Of a stretch of 64,000 nucleotides of DNA, positions 8,907-16,733 are shown one piece after another; position 1 is the stretch's first letter, and every line of letters starts with the position of its first letter. Below the pieces are notes generated by a model, which had not been told where the DNA came from, did not search any database, and worked only from the letters and a program-made list of their open reading frames with translations. The stretch comes from an uncultured Eubacteriales bacterium. GTDB taxonomy: Bacteria; Bacillota; Clostridia; Oscillospirales; Acutalibacteraceae. The stretch spans positions 248,001 through 312,000 of the forward strand of contig CAKSHH010000001.1 of NCBI GenBank assembly GCA_934456435.1. The letters run 5' to 3'. A program made the position numbers and the translations under genes.

Positions 8907-9409
8907 CGGACAAAATAAAGGTTATAATTACAAACGACCAGAAAGAAATCAAAATACCGACGGGTGTCAGAATGTTGATACGCCGCTGCTGCAACGCGGT
9001 GCTTGTCAACGAACATTTCGAGGGCTCGGCGGAGATAAGCGTGCGCTTTGTTGACGACGAGATTATTCACGAACTCAACCGTGAGTACAGACACGTTGAC
9101 CGCAGTACGGACGTTTTGTCGTTCCCTCTCGGCGAGAACGGAGTCTATGACATTAACCACGATACGGGAGCGAAGGTGCTCGGCGATATCGTGATATCAA
9201 TGCAGCACGCTGTGAAGCAGGCTGAGCTTTACGGTCACTCTCTTCAGCGTGAAATCGCCTTTTTGACGGTACATTCAATGCTTCATCTGCTCGGCTACGA
9301 TCACGAGGCAGAGGGACTTGAAAGAGTGCGTATGCGCGAAAAGGAAGAGGCTGTGCTCACTCAGCTCGGACTCAAGAGAAACGACAGCTATTATTCGGAG
9401 GATAACTGA
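8903..9409 (+). CDS. ybeY: Endoribonuclease YbeY (rRNA maturation factor)
   Basis: A 168-residue metal-dependent endoribonuclease for 16S rRNA 3'-end maturation and ribosome quality control. The zinc-binding HSMLHLLGYDHE motif (H-x3-H-x5-H) and the DVLSFPLG segment are present. It overlaps phoH by ATGA and shares one base with the era start, so the three genes are translationally coupled. The diacylglycerol kinase and cytidine deaminase genes often found between ybeY and era are absent here. Confidence 0.95.
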   Translation: MTDKIKVIITNDQKEIKIPTGVRMLIRRCCNAVLVNEHFEGSAEISVRFVDDEIIHELNREYRHVDRSTDVLSFPLGENGVYDINHDTGAKVLGDIVISMQHAVKQAELYGHSLQREIAFLTVHSMLHLLGYDHEAEGLERVRMREKEEAVLTQLGLKRNDSYYSEDN

Positions 9410-10296
9410 TGACAAAAACCGCGTTTATTGCGATAGTCGGCTGCCCGAATGTCGGCAAATCGTCAATACTTAACAGACTGCTCGGTCAGAAAATCGCAAT
9501 CGTTTCCGACAAGCCGCAGACAACGAGAACCAAGATCATGGGCGTTCTCACCGAGGGCGACACCCAGCTCGTTTTTACGGACACGCCCGGCTTTCACAGG
9601 CCGAGAAACAAGCTCGGCGAGAAGATGATTCAGGCGGTTTCCGACAGCGTTTCCGGCGTTGACGCCTGCCTGTTTGTCGTTGAGCCGGAGGGTGAGCTGA
9701 GAACTGCGGAGCTTGAATTGATTGACAAATTCAAGAAGCAGAAAATGCCTGTTATCCTTGCGATAAACAAGGTTGACACACTCCCCGACAAGGAAGTGCT
9801 GATGTCAAGAATTATGGAAATCTCAAAGCACTACGATTTTGAAGCCGTTGTTCCCGTTTCCGCGCTCAGGGGTATCAATATGGACGAGCTTCTCGAAGAG
9901 ATGAAAAAGCTCGCCGAGGAAAGCGTCTTTTTCTTCCCGGAGGATACGCTGACGGATCAGCCGGAGCGTGTTATTGCTGCGGAAATCATACGCGAAAAGC
10001 TTTTGAGAAATCTTGACAGGGAAATTCCGCACGGCGTGGCGGTCAGCATTGAAAAAATGCGCGAACGCGAGGATTCAGACCTTATGGATATCGAGGCGGT
10101 CATTTACTGCGAAAAGGACAGCCACAAGGGAATAATCATCGGTAAAAACGGCGCAATGCTCAAACGCATTTCGACAAGGGCGCGCGAGGATATGGAAAAG
10201 TTTTTCCAATGCCGTATAAATCTGCGCTGTTGGGTCAAGGTCAAGGAGGGCTGGAGAAACCGCGAGGGTCTTATCCACAATTTCGGACTTGATTGA
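9409..10296 (+). CDS. era: GTPase Era
   Basis: A 295-residue essential GTPase that binds the 3' end of 16S rRNA in 30S assembly. G1 motif GCPNVGKS (residues 11-18), G3 DTPGFH, G4 NKVD and a C-terminal KH domain with the GKNGAMLKRIST GxxG loop are visible. Length is standard. Coupled to ybeY by a one-base overlap. The 75-base gap to yqzL contains a hairpin that covers the next ribosome binding site. Confidence 0.96.
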   Translation: MTKTAFIAIVGCPNVGKSSILNRLLGQKIAIVSDKPQTTRTKIMGVLTEGDTQLVFTDTPGFHRPRNKLGEKMIQAVSDSVSGVDACLFVVEPEGELRTAELELIDKFKKQKMPVILAINKVDTLPDKEVLMSRIMEISKHYDFEAVVPVSALRGINMDELLEEMKKLAEESVFFFPEDTLTDQPERVIAAEIIREKLLRNLDREIPHGVAVSIEKMREREDSDLMDIEAVIYCEKDSHKGIIIGKNGAMLKRISTRAREDMEKFFQCRINLRCWVKVKEGWRNREGLIHNFGLD

Positions 10297-10334
10297 TTTC
10301 CTTGTTTTGACAGCGATCAAATAAATAAACATTC

Positions 10335-10366
10335 GATCCCTGCAAATAATTATATTTGGAGGGATC
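10335..10366 (+). promoter_or_regulatory. Hairpin sequestering the yqzL ribosome binding site
   Basis: GATCCCTGCAAAT (10335-10347) pairs with ATTTGGAGGGATC (10354-10366) with one mismatch and a six-base loop. The 3' arm contains the complete GGAGGG site of yqzL (10358-10363), so translation of yqzL, and perhaps of the overlapping recO, should depend on opening this stem. No T tract follows, so it is not a terminator. Confidence 0.65.
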
Positions 10367-10371
10367 AATAT

Positions 10372-10533
10372 ATGAATAACAGTTTTAAAGATCTTGCCGC
10401 ATGGGACAAATTTGCTTCAAGCGGAAAGATTTGTGACTATCTGCAATACAAGCATATTTCGGTACAGGAGAACAAGAATGAAGTTTCGGACGGACGGACT
10501 GATAATACGGGAACAGCAGACGGGCGAAGATGA
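10372..10533 (+). CDS. yqzL: YqzL-like small protein
   Basis: A 53-codon gene, ATG 8 bases after GGAGGG. The product starts MNNSFKDLAAWDKFASSGKI and continues CDYLQYKHIS, the pattern of YqzL (W-x-x-F-x-x-[ST]-G-x-I-x-x-Y-L), a short protein of unknown role usually found between era and recO in Firmicutes. The position here is the same. The gene overlaps the recO start by 56 bases in another frame, and its own binding site is buried in a hairpin. The tail after residue 35 is low-complexity and may simply reflect the overlap. Confidence 0.75.
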   Translation: MNNSFKDLAAWDKFASSGKICDYLQYKHISVQENKNEVSDGRTDNTGTADGRR

Positions 10534-11218
10534 CCGCCTGGTGACTTTGCTCACCCGTGACCACGGCGTTATAAGAGCCTTTGTAAGAGGAGCCAAGAGG
10601 ATAAAAAGCCGCTCGCAGAGCGCAACACAGCTTTTTGCCTACGGAAGCTACTCGATTTACAGGGGCAGGGACGCCTATTCCGTTGACGAAGCTCAGCCGA
10701 AGGAAATATTCTTCGACCTGAGAAACGACCTTGAAAGCCTTGCGCTGGCTCAGTATTTCTGCGAGCTGGCGGCAGAACTGGCTCCCGTTGAGGACGATGC
10801 GGACGAATATCTGCGCCTTGTCCTCAACGCCCTACATATATTGATGAACAAAAAAAGACCTCAGCCCCAGATCAAAGCCGTGACGGAGCTGAGACTTATG
10901 TGTCTTTCGGGATATATGCCCGACCTTGTCGTATGCGGTGACTGCGAAGAGGAGTACGACGGCGAGTTCTGCTTCAGTCCCGTCGAGGGCAAAATATTCT
11001 GCGAGAAATGTATGGCTAAGCACACGGGTATCAGGCTTCCGTCGGGAGTGCTGAGAGCGATGCGCCATATCTGTTACAGCGAGGACGAAAAATTGTTCTC
11101 ATTCACGCTGGGCGAGCAGAGCATGGAGACTCTTTCCGATGTGACGGAAAAATTCCTGCTTGCACAGACGTCAAAAAAGTTTAAAACCCTGGATTTTTAT
11201 AAGGTGATGAAAGGATGA
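10478..11218 (+). CDS. recO: DNA repair protein RecO
   Basis: A 246-residue recombination mediator that loads RecA with RecF/RecR. Seen: the N-terminal OB-fold start MKFRTDGLIIREQQTGEDDR, FVRGAKRIKSRSQSATQLF and a C4 zinc-finger region with CGDC (about residue 150) and CEKC about 20 residues later. The start at 10478 follows AGGAG at 7 bases and lies inside yqzL; earlier in-frame starts have no site. It ends in ATGA overlap with mutS2. Confidence 0.93.
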   Translation: MKFRTDGLIIREQQTGEDDRLVTLLTRDHGVIRAFVRGAKRIKSRSQSATQLFAYGSYSIYRGRDAYSVDEAQPKEIFFDLRNDLESLALAQYFCELAAELAPVEDDADEYLRLVLNALHILMNKKRPQPQIKAVTELRLMCLSGYMPDLVVCGDCEEEYDGEFCFSPVEGKIFCEKCMAKHTGIRLPSGVLRAMRHICYSEDEKLFSFTLGEQSMETLSDVTEKFLLAQTSKKFKTLDFYKVMKG

Positions 11219-13605
11219 GCAATTTGAACCGACATCATACCGCACTTGAGCTTGACAAGGTTCTTGAGCTTCTTGCGGCGCACACATCGTGTGAGGACGC
11301 ACGGCTTGCCGCTCTGAGCCTTGAACCGCAGACCGACTTTGCCTCTGCACAGGCGCTTATGAATCAGACGAGGGACGCGCACACGCTCCTTGCCCGTTTC
11401 GGCGGTCCTGCATTCGGCGGTCTTATAAATGTAAACAATGCACTCTTCAGAGCTGATGCAGGCAGTACGCTCAGCCTCAGGGAGCTTCTCAACGTGGCGG
11501 CGGTACTCCATGTTATCAGAACAATTGTGAACTGGCGCAGTACCAACGAGGGCGTTCAGACCGTGCTGGACGTGTATTTCAACGCTCTTGTGCCAAACAA
11601 ATTTCTTGAGGATTCGATAACGACGGCGATAATTTCGGAGGATGAAATAGCCGACAATGCGTCACCGACTCTTGCCGATATCAGGCGGAAAATCAAGGCG
11701 CAGGAGTCAAAAGTCAGAGATCAGCTCGGAAAGTATACGCACAATTCCAATTACTCAAAGTATCTTCAGGATAACATAATCACAATGCGTAACGGCAGAT
11801 ATGTTATTCCCGTTAAGAATGAATACAGGAGCGAGGTTGCGGGTCTTGTGCACGACACCTCGTCGAGCGGAGCGACAATTTTTATCGAGCCGATGCCGAT
11901 TGTCGAGGCGAATAACCAAATCAAGCTTCTCAAAAACAAGGAAGAGGATGAAATCGATCGCATACTCGCAGAGCTTTCGGCGAATGTCGGCAGCTTTGCC
12001 AACTCCATAAAAAGCAGCTATGAATGTGCGGTCGAGCTCAATCTGATTTTTGCTAAGGCGCAGCTTGCCTACGCGATGAGGGCGAGTGTGCCCAAGATGA
12101 ACAATGAGGGAATAATCGAGCTGAAAAGAGCCCGTCATCCGCTCATTGACAGAAATAAAGTCGTGCCGGTCGATATCAGACTCGGCAGCGATTTTGACAC
12201 AATAGTTATTACGGGACCGAACACAGGCGGAAAGACGGTTTCAATAAAGACGATAGGTCTGATGTCGCTGATGGCGATGTGCGGACTGATGCTTCCCGTC
12301 GATGACGGAAGCAGAATTTCCGTGTTTGACCGCGTGCTTGCCGATATCGGCGACGAGCAGAGCATTGAGCAGTCGCTGTCAACGTTTTCGTCCCACATGA
12401 CGAAGATCGTAAAAATACTTGAAGAAGCGGACGACAAAAGCCTTGTGCTGATAGATGAGCTCGGCGCCGGCACAGACCCGGTCGAGGGCGCGGCGCTTGC
12501 AGTTTCAATACTTGAACAGCTCAGAAATCAAGGTGCGAAAATTGCCGCAACGACGCACTACGCCGAACTCAAATCCTACGCTCTTCAGACATACGGCGTC
12601 ATTAACGGGAGCTGTGAGTTTGATGTTCAGTCTCTCAAGCCCACATACAGGCTTCTTATCGGCGTTCCCGGCCGCTCAAACGCTTTTGCGATATCAAAGC
12701 GGCTCGGAATAAGCGACGACATCATCGAACACGCGCAGGAGCTTGTGTCAAGCGAGAATATTCGCTTTGAAGATGTTGTTGACAGGCTTGAGCAGAGCCG
12801 CGCGAAAATGGAACGCGAGCAGGACGAGGCACGCAGGATACGCGAGCAGGCAAACCGTGAGCTTGAAAAAGCGCAGAAGCTCAAGGAGGACATCCAAACG
12901 CTTCGTCAAAAGGAGCTGGAGGATGCCAAGGGACAGGCTATGCGAATCACGGAGCAGGCGAAGAGAGAGGCATATCAGCTTCTCAATGACCTTGATATGC
13001 TGAAAAAGCAGCAGGCAAAGGAGCGAGACGCCGCAGAGATGGCGCGCAGAGCGCGTGCGGTTATCAAAAAGGATCTCAATGCCATTGATTCGGCGGCGGA
13101 TCCGATAGTTTCGTTCGATGCCGATGAGGATTACACCTTGCCGCGTCCGCTGAAAATCGGCGACACGGTTATTATAGCCGACATCGGAAACGAAGCGACG
13201 GTTGTCACTCTGAAAGATAAAAAGGGTCTTGTCACCGTGCAGATGGGCACGATGAAGACAAGAGTCAAGGAGGATAACCTGCGCCTGATTGAAAAGAAAA
13301 AGTCCGCCGAGAAAAAGCGCACCGCGGTAACGGGTAAAATGGAGAGCCGAATGAATATGGCGGCAAAAACCTCCGTTGACCTTCGCGGTATGAATGTCGA
13401 AGAGGGTATAATGGAGCTTGACCGCTACATTGACCATGCGCTGAGAATGGGAATAAACGAGTTTACGGTTATTCACGGCAAGGGCACGGGCGTTCTGCGT
13501 TCGGCGGTAAGAGAGTATCTTAAAAAATCAAAGTATGTTAAAACTTCACGTCTCGGCACGTTCGGAGAGGGAGAGGACGGAGTAAGCATTGTCACACTCA
13601 AATAG
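11215..13605 (+). CDS. mutS2: Endonuclease MutS2
   Basis: A 796-residue MutS-family ATPase with a C-terminal Smr nuclease domain, implicated in suppressing recombination and rescuing collided ribosomes. Walker A GPNTGGKT begins at residue 334, Walker B is LVLIDELGAGTDP, a long coiled coil runs from about residue 515 to 620, and the Smr domain occupies the last 75 residues (VDLRGMNVEEG, HGKGTGVLR). Length matches the family. Translationally coupled to recO by a four-base overlap; the next gene starts inside its last 17 bases. Confidence 0.96.
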   Translation: MSNLNRHHTALELDKVLELLAAHTSCEDARLAALSLEPQTDFASAQALMNQTRDAHTLLARFGGPAFGGLINVNNALFRADAGSTLSLRELLNVAAVLHVIRTIVNWRSTNEGVQTVLDVYFNALVPNKFLEDSITTAIISEDEIADNASPTLADIRRKIKAQESKVRDQLGKYTHNSNYSKYLQDNIITMRNGRYVIPVKNEYRSEVAGLVHDTSSSGATIFIEPMPIVEANNQIKLLKNKEEDEIDRILAELSANVGSFANSIKSSYECAVELNLIFAKAQLAYAMRASVPKMNNEGIIELKRARHPLIDRNKVVPVDIRLGSDFDTIVITGPNTGGKTVSIKTIGLMSLMAMCGLMLPVDDGSRISVFDRVLADIGDEQSIEQSLSTFSSHMTKIVKILEEADDKSLVLIDELGAGTDPVEGAALAVSILEQLRNQGAKIAATTHYAELKSYALQTYGVINGSCEFDVQSLKPTYRLLIGVPGRSNAFAISKRLGISDDIIEHAQELVSSENIRFEDVVDRLEQSRAKMEREQDEARRIREQANRELEKAQKLKEDIQTLRQKELEDAKGQAMRITEQAKREAYQLLNDLDMLKKQQAKERDAAEMARRARAVIKKDLNAIDSAADPIVSFDADEDYTLPRPLKIGDTVIIADIGNEATVVTLKDKKGLVTVQMGTMKTRVKEDNLRLIEKKKSAEKKRTAVTGKMESRMNMAAKTSVDLRGMNVEEGIMELDRYIDHALRMGINEFTVIHGKGTGVLRSAVREYLKKSKYVKTSRLGTFGEGEDGVSIVTLK

Positions 13606-14479
13606 CAAAGACAAATTATTTATGGCATTCGCAATGCTTGTTTTCGGCACATTGGGACCGTTCATCAACAACATAAGTTTCCCCTCATCGTTTATCTCTT
13701 TTACGAGGGCGCTCATAGGCAGTATTTTTATCGGCATATTTATGGCTGTCAGCGGACACGGCTTTGACGGAAGGTCGATAGTGAAAAACCTGAAGCTTCT
13801 CATTCCGTCGGGAATAGCGATGGCTTTTAACTGGATATGTCTTTTTGAGGCTTACAGATACACGGGAGTCACGGTCGCAACGCTTTGCTACTATATGGCA
13901 CCGGTGATCGTTGTGGTGGTTTCATCGTTTATTCTCAAGGAACGTTTGACGGTGGTAAAGGGTGCGAGCGTTATTGTCGCAGTTGTCGGAGCGGTTCTCA
14001 TTTCGGGTGTTGTCACGGGCGCGACAAAGAGCGTCAAGGGAATCCTTTTCGGGCTTGCCGCCGCCGCTTTATACAGCACGGTTATTGTTATCAACAAGTT
14101 TGTCCGTGAGCTTTCTCCCGTTGAGACGACGTTTGTTCAGCTTTCTGTTGCCGCGGTAACAATGATTCCTTATGTTCTGCTGACTGAGGATGTGACAAGA
14201 TTCGTTTTCGACACAAAGTCGGTTGTACTTACTCTGATTATCGGTATGTTCCACACGGGCTTTGCCTATATGATTTATTTTTCGTCCGTGCAGAAAATTC
14301 CTGCCCAGACGACTGCTGTGTTCAGCTACATAGATCCCGTCACGGCAATCATTCTTTCGGCTGTCGTGCTCGGCGAACGGCTTGACGCGGTTCAGGTAAT
14401 CGGCACGGTTCTGATCCTCGCCGCAACGCTTTTCAACGAGCTCGCCCCGATGATTAGGGAAAAGCTTAGGAAAAGCTGA
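13589..14479 (+). CDS. EamA/DMT-family transporter
   Basis: A 296-residue inner-membrane protein with ten predicted helices in two EamA repeats, typical of drug/metabolite exporters. Seen: FGTLGPFINNISFPSSFISFTRA in the first repeat and the second-repeat hallmark SYIDPVTAIILSAVVLGERL. The start is a TTG at 13589, 6 bases after GGAG and overlapping mutS2 by 17 bases; the next candidate, ATG at 13622, would remove part of helix 1. It appears to be the last gene of the phoH operon. Substrate unknown. Confidence 0.88.
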   Translation: MSHSNSKDKLFMAFAMLVFGTLGPFINNISFPSSFISFTRALIGSIFIGIFMAVSGHGFDGRSIVKNLKLLIPSGIAMAFNWICLFEAYRYTGVTVATLCYYMAPVIVVVVSSFILKERLTVVKGASVIVAVVGAVLISGVVTGATKSVKGILFGLAAAALYSTVIVINKFVRELSPVETTFVQLSVAAVTMIPYVLLTEDVTRFVFDTKSVVLTLIIGMFHTGFAYMIYFSSVQKIPAQTTAVFSYIDPVTAIILSAVVLGERLDAVQVIGTVLILAATLFNELAPMIREKLRKS

Positions 14480-14491
14480 AATAGGTGAAGT

Positions 14492-14550
14492 CAGCAGAAA
14501 CTATATAGGCTCACCTTGTCAGGAAAGTGGGCAGCGTAGCCGACTGATGG
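14492..14550. repeat. Dispersed intergenic repeat remnant
   Basis: The stretch from GCAGAAACTATATAGGCTC to GTAGCCGACTGATGG matches the unit at 49428-49484 and the ends of 29211-29331. It fills most of the gap between the EamA gene and the gene at 14588; nothing else is visible there. Confidence 0.6.
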
Positions 14551-14587
14551 TTTGGATTTAAGATAAAATTGAAAAGGGGAAATGTAA

Positions 14588-15235
14588 ATGACTTCATACA
14601 GCATTATCAGAAGTATATTTTTTACTGCTTTTGTTGTCGCAACTATTATAATTGCAGACCACAGCAAGAAAAGAACGCTCTCGATAATATGCTGTATTAC
14701 TGTGTTTGCCGGTCTGTCTGCTTTGGATCTGAGTTATCCTGTTGAAAATATCTTTTACGGCTTTAAAACGGCTCAGCAAGCCTTTTCATATTCAAATGAC
14801 GGAGAAATTAAGAATGTGATAGAGGGCTCGGAGTCCGGAATGGTGACTTATAATACCAAGGGCGCTAATGAAATCTGCATTCTCCCGAAAGACGGAACCA
14901 AGTGGAAGATTAAATCTACGTTCTATTATAAGATTGTTTACGAAAAAATTTTTTCCTATAAAGATGAACTTTGCCATATAATTGTTTTTCATGCAAAGGG
15001 AACGGATGACTATTATGTGGAAATTTTAGATTTAAATTCACACGAGAAAATAACTGTATCGGACAGCAGAGGCTCAATTTTTTTACTTGAAGAAGATAAT
15101 GTGCCTTTTTCAAACGTAATATTTTATTCCTATGTGAAAAGCGTTGACGATACATATCAGATATTTATTAACGGTTGCACCGTTCAGATTACTTTGGACG
15201 ATAGAAATATAGAAAATGTTATACCGTTAGAATAA
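14588..15235 (+). CDS. Hypothetical membrane-anchored protein
   Basis: A 215-residue protein with two hydrophobic segments near the N-terminus (about residues 7-24 and 31-48) and a soluble, beta-rich domain after residue 60. It is more AT-rich than its neighbours. GGGG lies 9 bases upstream of the ATG. Cys residues occur at positions suited to membrane or exported regions but no lipobox is visible. No family recognised; its gene is preceded by a repeat remnant, which together with base composition hints at acquisition. Confidence 0.6.
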   Translation: MTSYSIIRSIFFTAFVVATIIIADHSKKRTLSIICCITVFAGLSALDLSYPVENIFYGFKTAQQAFSYSNDGEIKNVIEGSESGMVTYNTKGANEICILPKDGTKWKIKSTFYYKIVYEKIFSYKDELCHIIVFHAKGTDDYYVEILDLNSHEKITVSDSRGSIFLLEEDNVPFSNVIFYSYVKSVDDTYQIFINGCTVQITLDDRNIENVIPLE

Positions 15236-15279
15236 ATTTTGCGGCGAATTGTTATTTCACTTCGAAAGGAATGTTCTTT

Positions 15280-15933
15280 ATGAAAGACCTGATAATTGTC
15301 GGTTCGGGCGGTCTCGGACGTGAGACGGCATGGACTGCCGAAAGAATAAACTCCGTCAGTCCCGAATGGAATATTCTCGGCTTTATTGACGATAATATTC
15401 AAGTACAGGGACAGTATATTGACGGCTACAAGGTCATCGGCACGACTGCCGCTGTCGGGAAATATCCCGATGCGTATTTCGTTTGTGCGGTCGGCAACGC
15501 AAAGATAAGAAGACGAATCGTTGAAAAAATGAAGAGCATTGCCGATGTAAAGTTTGCCACACTTATTGATCCTGCCGCCGTTTTCGGCAGGGAGAGAGTG
15601 CAGGTCGGTGAGGGCTGCATTATCTGCGCCAACACCTACATTACGCTTGATATAAAAATCGGCAGTCACATCTATATCGGCGCCAATTCGACTGTCGGCC
15701 ACGACGCAAGAATAGATGATTTTGTAACGATTTATCCCGGAGTCAACGTTTCTGGAAGCACATATCTCGGCTCAGGCTGTGAAATGGGCACAGGCTCGAA
15801 AATAATTCAGGGCTTGTCCGTCGGAATGAACACCATAGTCGGTGCAGGCGCGGTCGTTGTCAGAAATCTTCCGCCGGACTGTACGGCGGTGGGTGTACCG
15901 GCAAGGCCGATAAAAATTAACAGAAGCATATAG
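15280..15933 (+). CDS. NeuD-type sugar O-acyltransferase
   Basis: A 217-residue protein with an N-terminal Rossmann-like segment (DLIIVGSGGLGRETAW) and a C-terminal left-handed beta-helix of hexapeptide repeats (IKIGSHIYIGANSTVGHDA and onward), as in NeuD/PglD O- and N-acetyltransferases of surface sugars. The catalytic His is probably in the VGHDARID segment. I prefer the ATG at 15280 because AAAGGA is then 9 bases away; the ATG at 15271 abuts it. It stands alone, with no glycan cluster nearby, so the acceptor is unknown. Confidence 0.82.
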   Translation: MKDLIIVGSGGLGRETAWTAERINSVSPEWNILGFIDDNIQVQGQYIDGYKVIGTTAAVGKYPDAYFVCAVGNAKIRRRIVEKMKSIADVKFATLIDPAAVFGRERVQVGEGCIICANTYITLDIKIGSHIYIGANSTVGHDARIDDFVTIYPGVNVSGSTYLGSGCEMGTGSKIIQGLSVGMNTIVGAGAVVVRNLPPDCTAVGVPARPIKINRSI

Positions 15934-15982
15934 GCAATAGCGTGCAATCGACGAAATGGTGAAAAATTGCCTTATAAAAAAG

Positions 15983-16022
15983 GACGGTATCAAAACTTTC
16001 AAAGCTTGATACCGTCTTTTTT
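15983..16022. terminator. Bidirectional terminator
   Basis: GACGGTATCAA (15983-15993) and TTGATACCGTC (16006-16016) followed by T6 and preceded by A6, between convergent genes. Confidence 0.88.
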
Positions 16023-16044
16023 GTCGGTGTTAAATCGGATTGAA

Positions 16045-16563
16045 TCAGAATCCTATAATGTTGCCGATGAGGTCGCGGAGAACGCGCAGAATTGTCAGCA
16101 GAACGGTTTTGACTCCGCTGAGAAATGAATGACCTGCACCCTTGTCACAGGAGAATGTATATTCAACGGTCACGGAGCCGTCTTTAAAACGCATTGTTGT
16201 CGGCGCATTTTCGTTTATCGTTACGTTGATATCGTCGGCAAAAGCATAGTCCTCGTTGGGCGTAAGAGTAATCTTTGCCGTGTACTCGCCGCCGTCGGCA
16301 TAGACAAAATCCGTTCCGGCAGGGTCAAGGATTGCACCCGTGTTCTTATCGTACCAGGTGAAAGCTGTCACCGTGTAGTTCTTGCCGTCGGTTGTAAAGT
16401 CGATGCTCGGCTTCTCTCCGGCGATCGGGGTGTTTATCGTGACGTCAACGGTTCCGGAAATGATATAAACCGTGCTGTCCTCGGCAGAGACCGCAAGGCA
16501 CATTGTGCCGAAAATCATTATAACCGAGATGAGGATTGCCAAAATCTTTTTTGTCGTCTTCAT
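16045..16563 (-). CDS. Small secreted protein of unknown function
   Basis: A 172-residue protein with a clear signal peptide (MKTTKKILAILISVIMIFGT, cleavage near VSAED), a beta-rich middle domain resembling an Ig-like or bacterial surface module, and a hydrophobic C-terminus (VLLTILRVLRDLIGNIIGF) that could tether it to the membrane. AAGGAGA lies 7 bases before the start. It has its own promoter. No catalytic motif is visible. Confidence 0.72.
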   Translation of the reverse strand: MKTTKKILAILISVIMIFGTMCLAVSAEDSTVYIISGTVDVTINTPIAGEKPSIDFTTDGKNYTVTAFTWYDKNTGAILDPAGTDFVYADGGEYTAKITLTPNEDYAFADDINVTINENAPTTMRFKDGSVTVEYTFSCDKGAGHSFLSGVKTVLLTILRVLRDLIGNIIGF

Positions 16564-16621
16564 AATTTGTTCTCCTTTGTTTTTGTAACAGCCGATTAAC
16601 CTGAATCGGTTTCTTTTCTAT

Positions 16622-16649
16622 ATTATAGCACAAGTTTCGTTAATGTCCA
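16622..16649 (-). promoter_or_regulatory. Promoter for the secreted protein gene
   Basis: TGGACA (16644-16649), 16-base spacer, TATAAT (16622-16627) with a TGC extension, minus strand. Confidence 0.6.
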
Positions 16650-16658
16650 TATTATTTA

Positions 16659-16687
16659 TTGATAAAAAATCTTTTATATGATATAAT
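16659..16687 (+). promoter_or_regulatory. Promoter for malQ
   Basis: TTGATA (16659-16664), 17-base spacer, TATAAT (16682-16687). Confidence 0.8.
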
Positions 16688-16733
16688 TCACGGTAAATGA
16701 GCGCATACCGAATCGAAAGGAATGGTCACAAGA

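Noticed and set aside
10297..10371. Intrinsic terminator between era and yqzL
   Set aside because: The hairpin has no T tract and contains the ribosome binding site, so it is better read as a translational element.
12748..13476. Minus-strand 242-codon frame inside mutS2
   Set aside because: Antisense shadow of the Smr and coiled-coil coding region; low-complexity product without a start signal.
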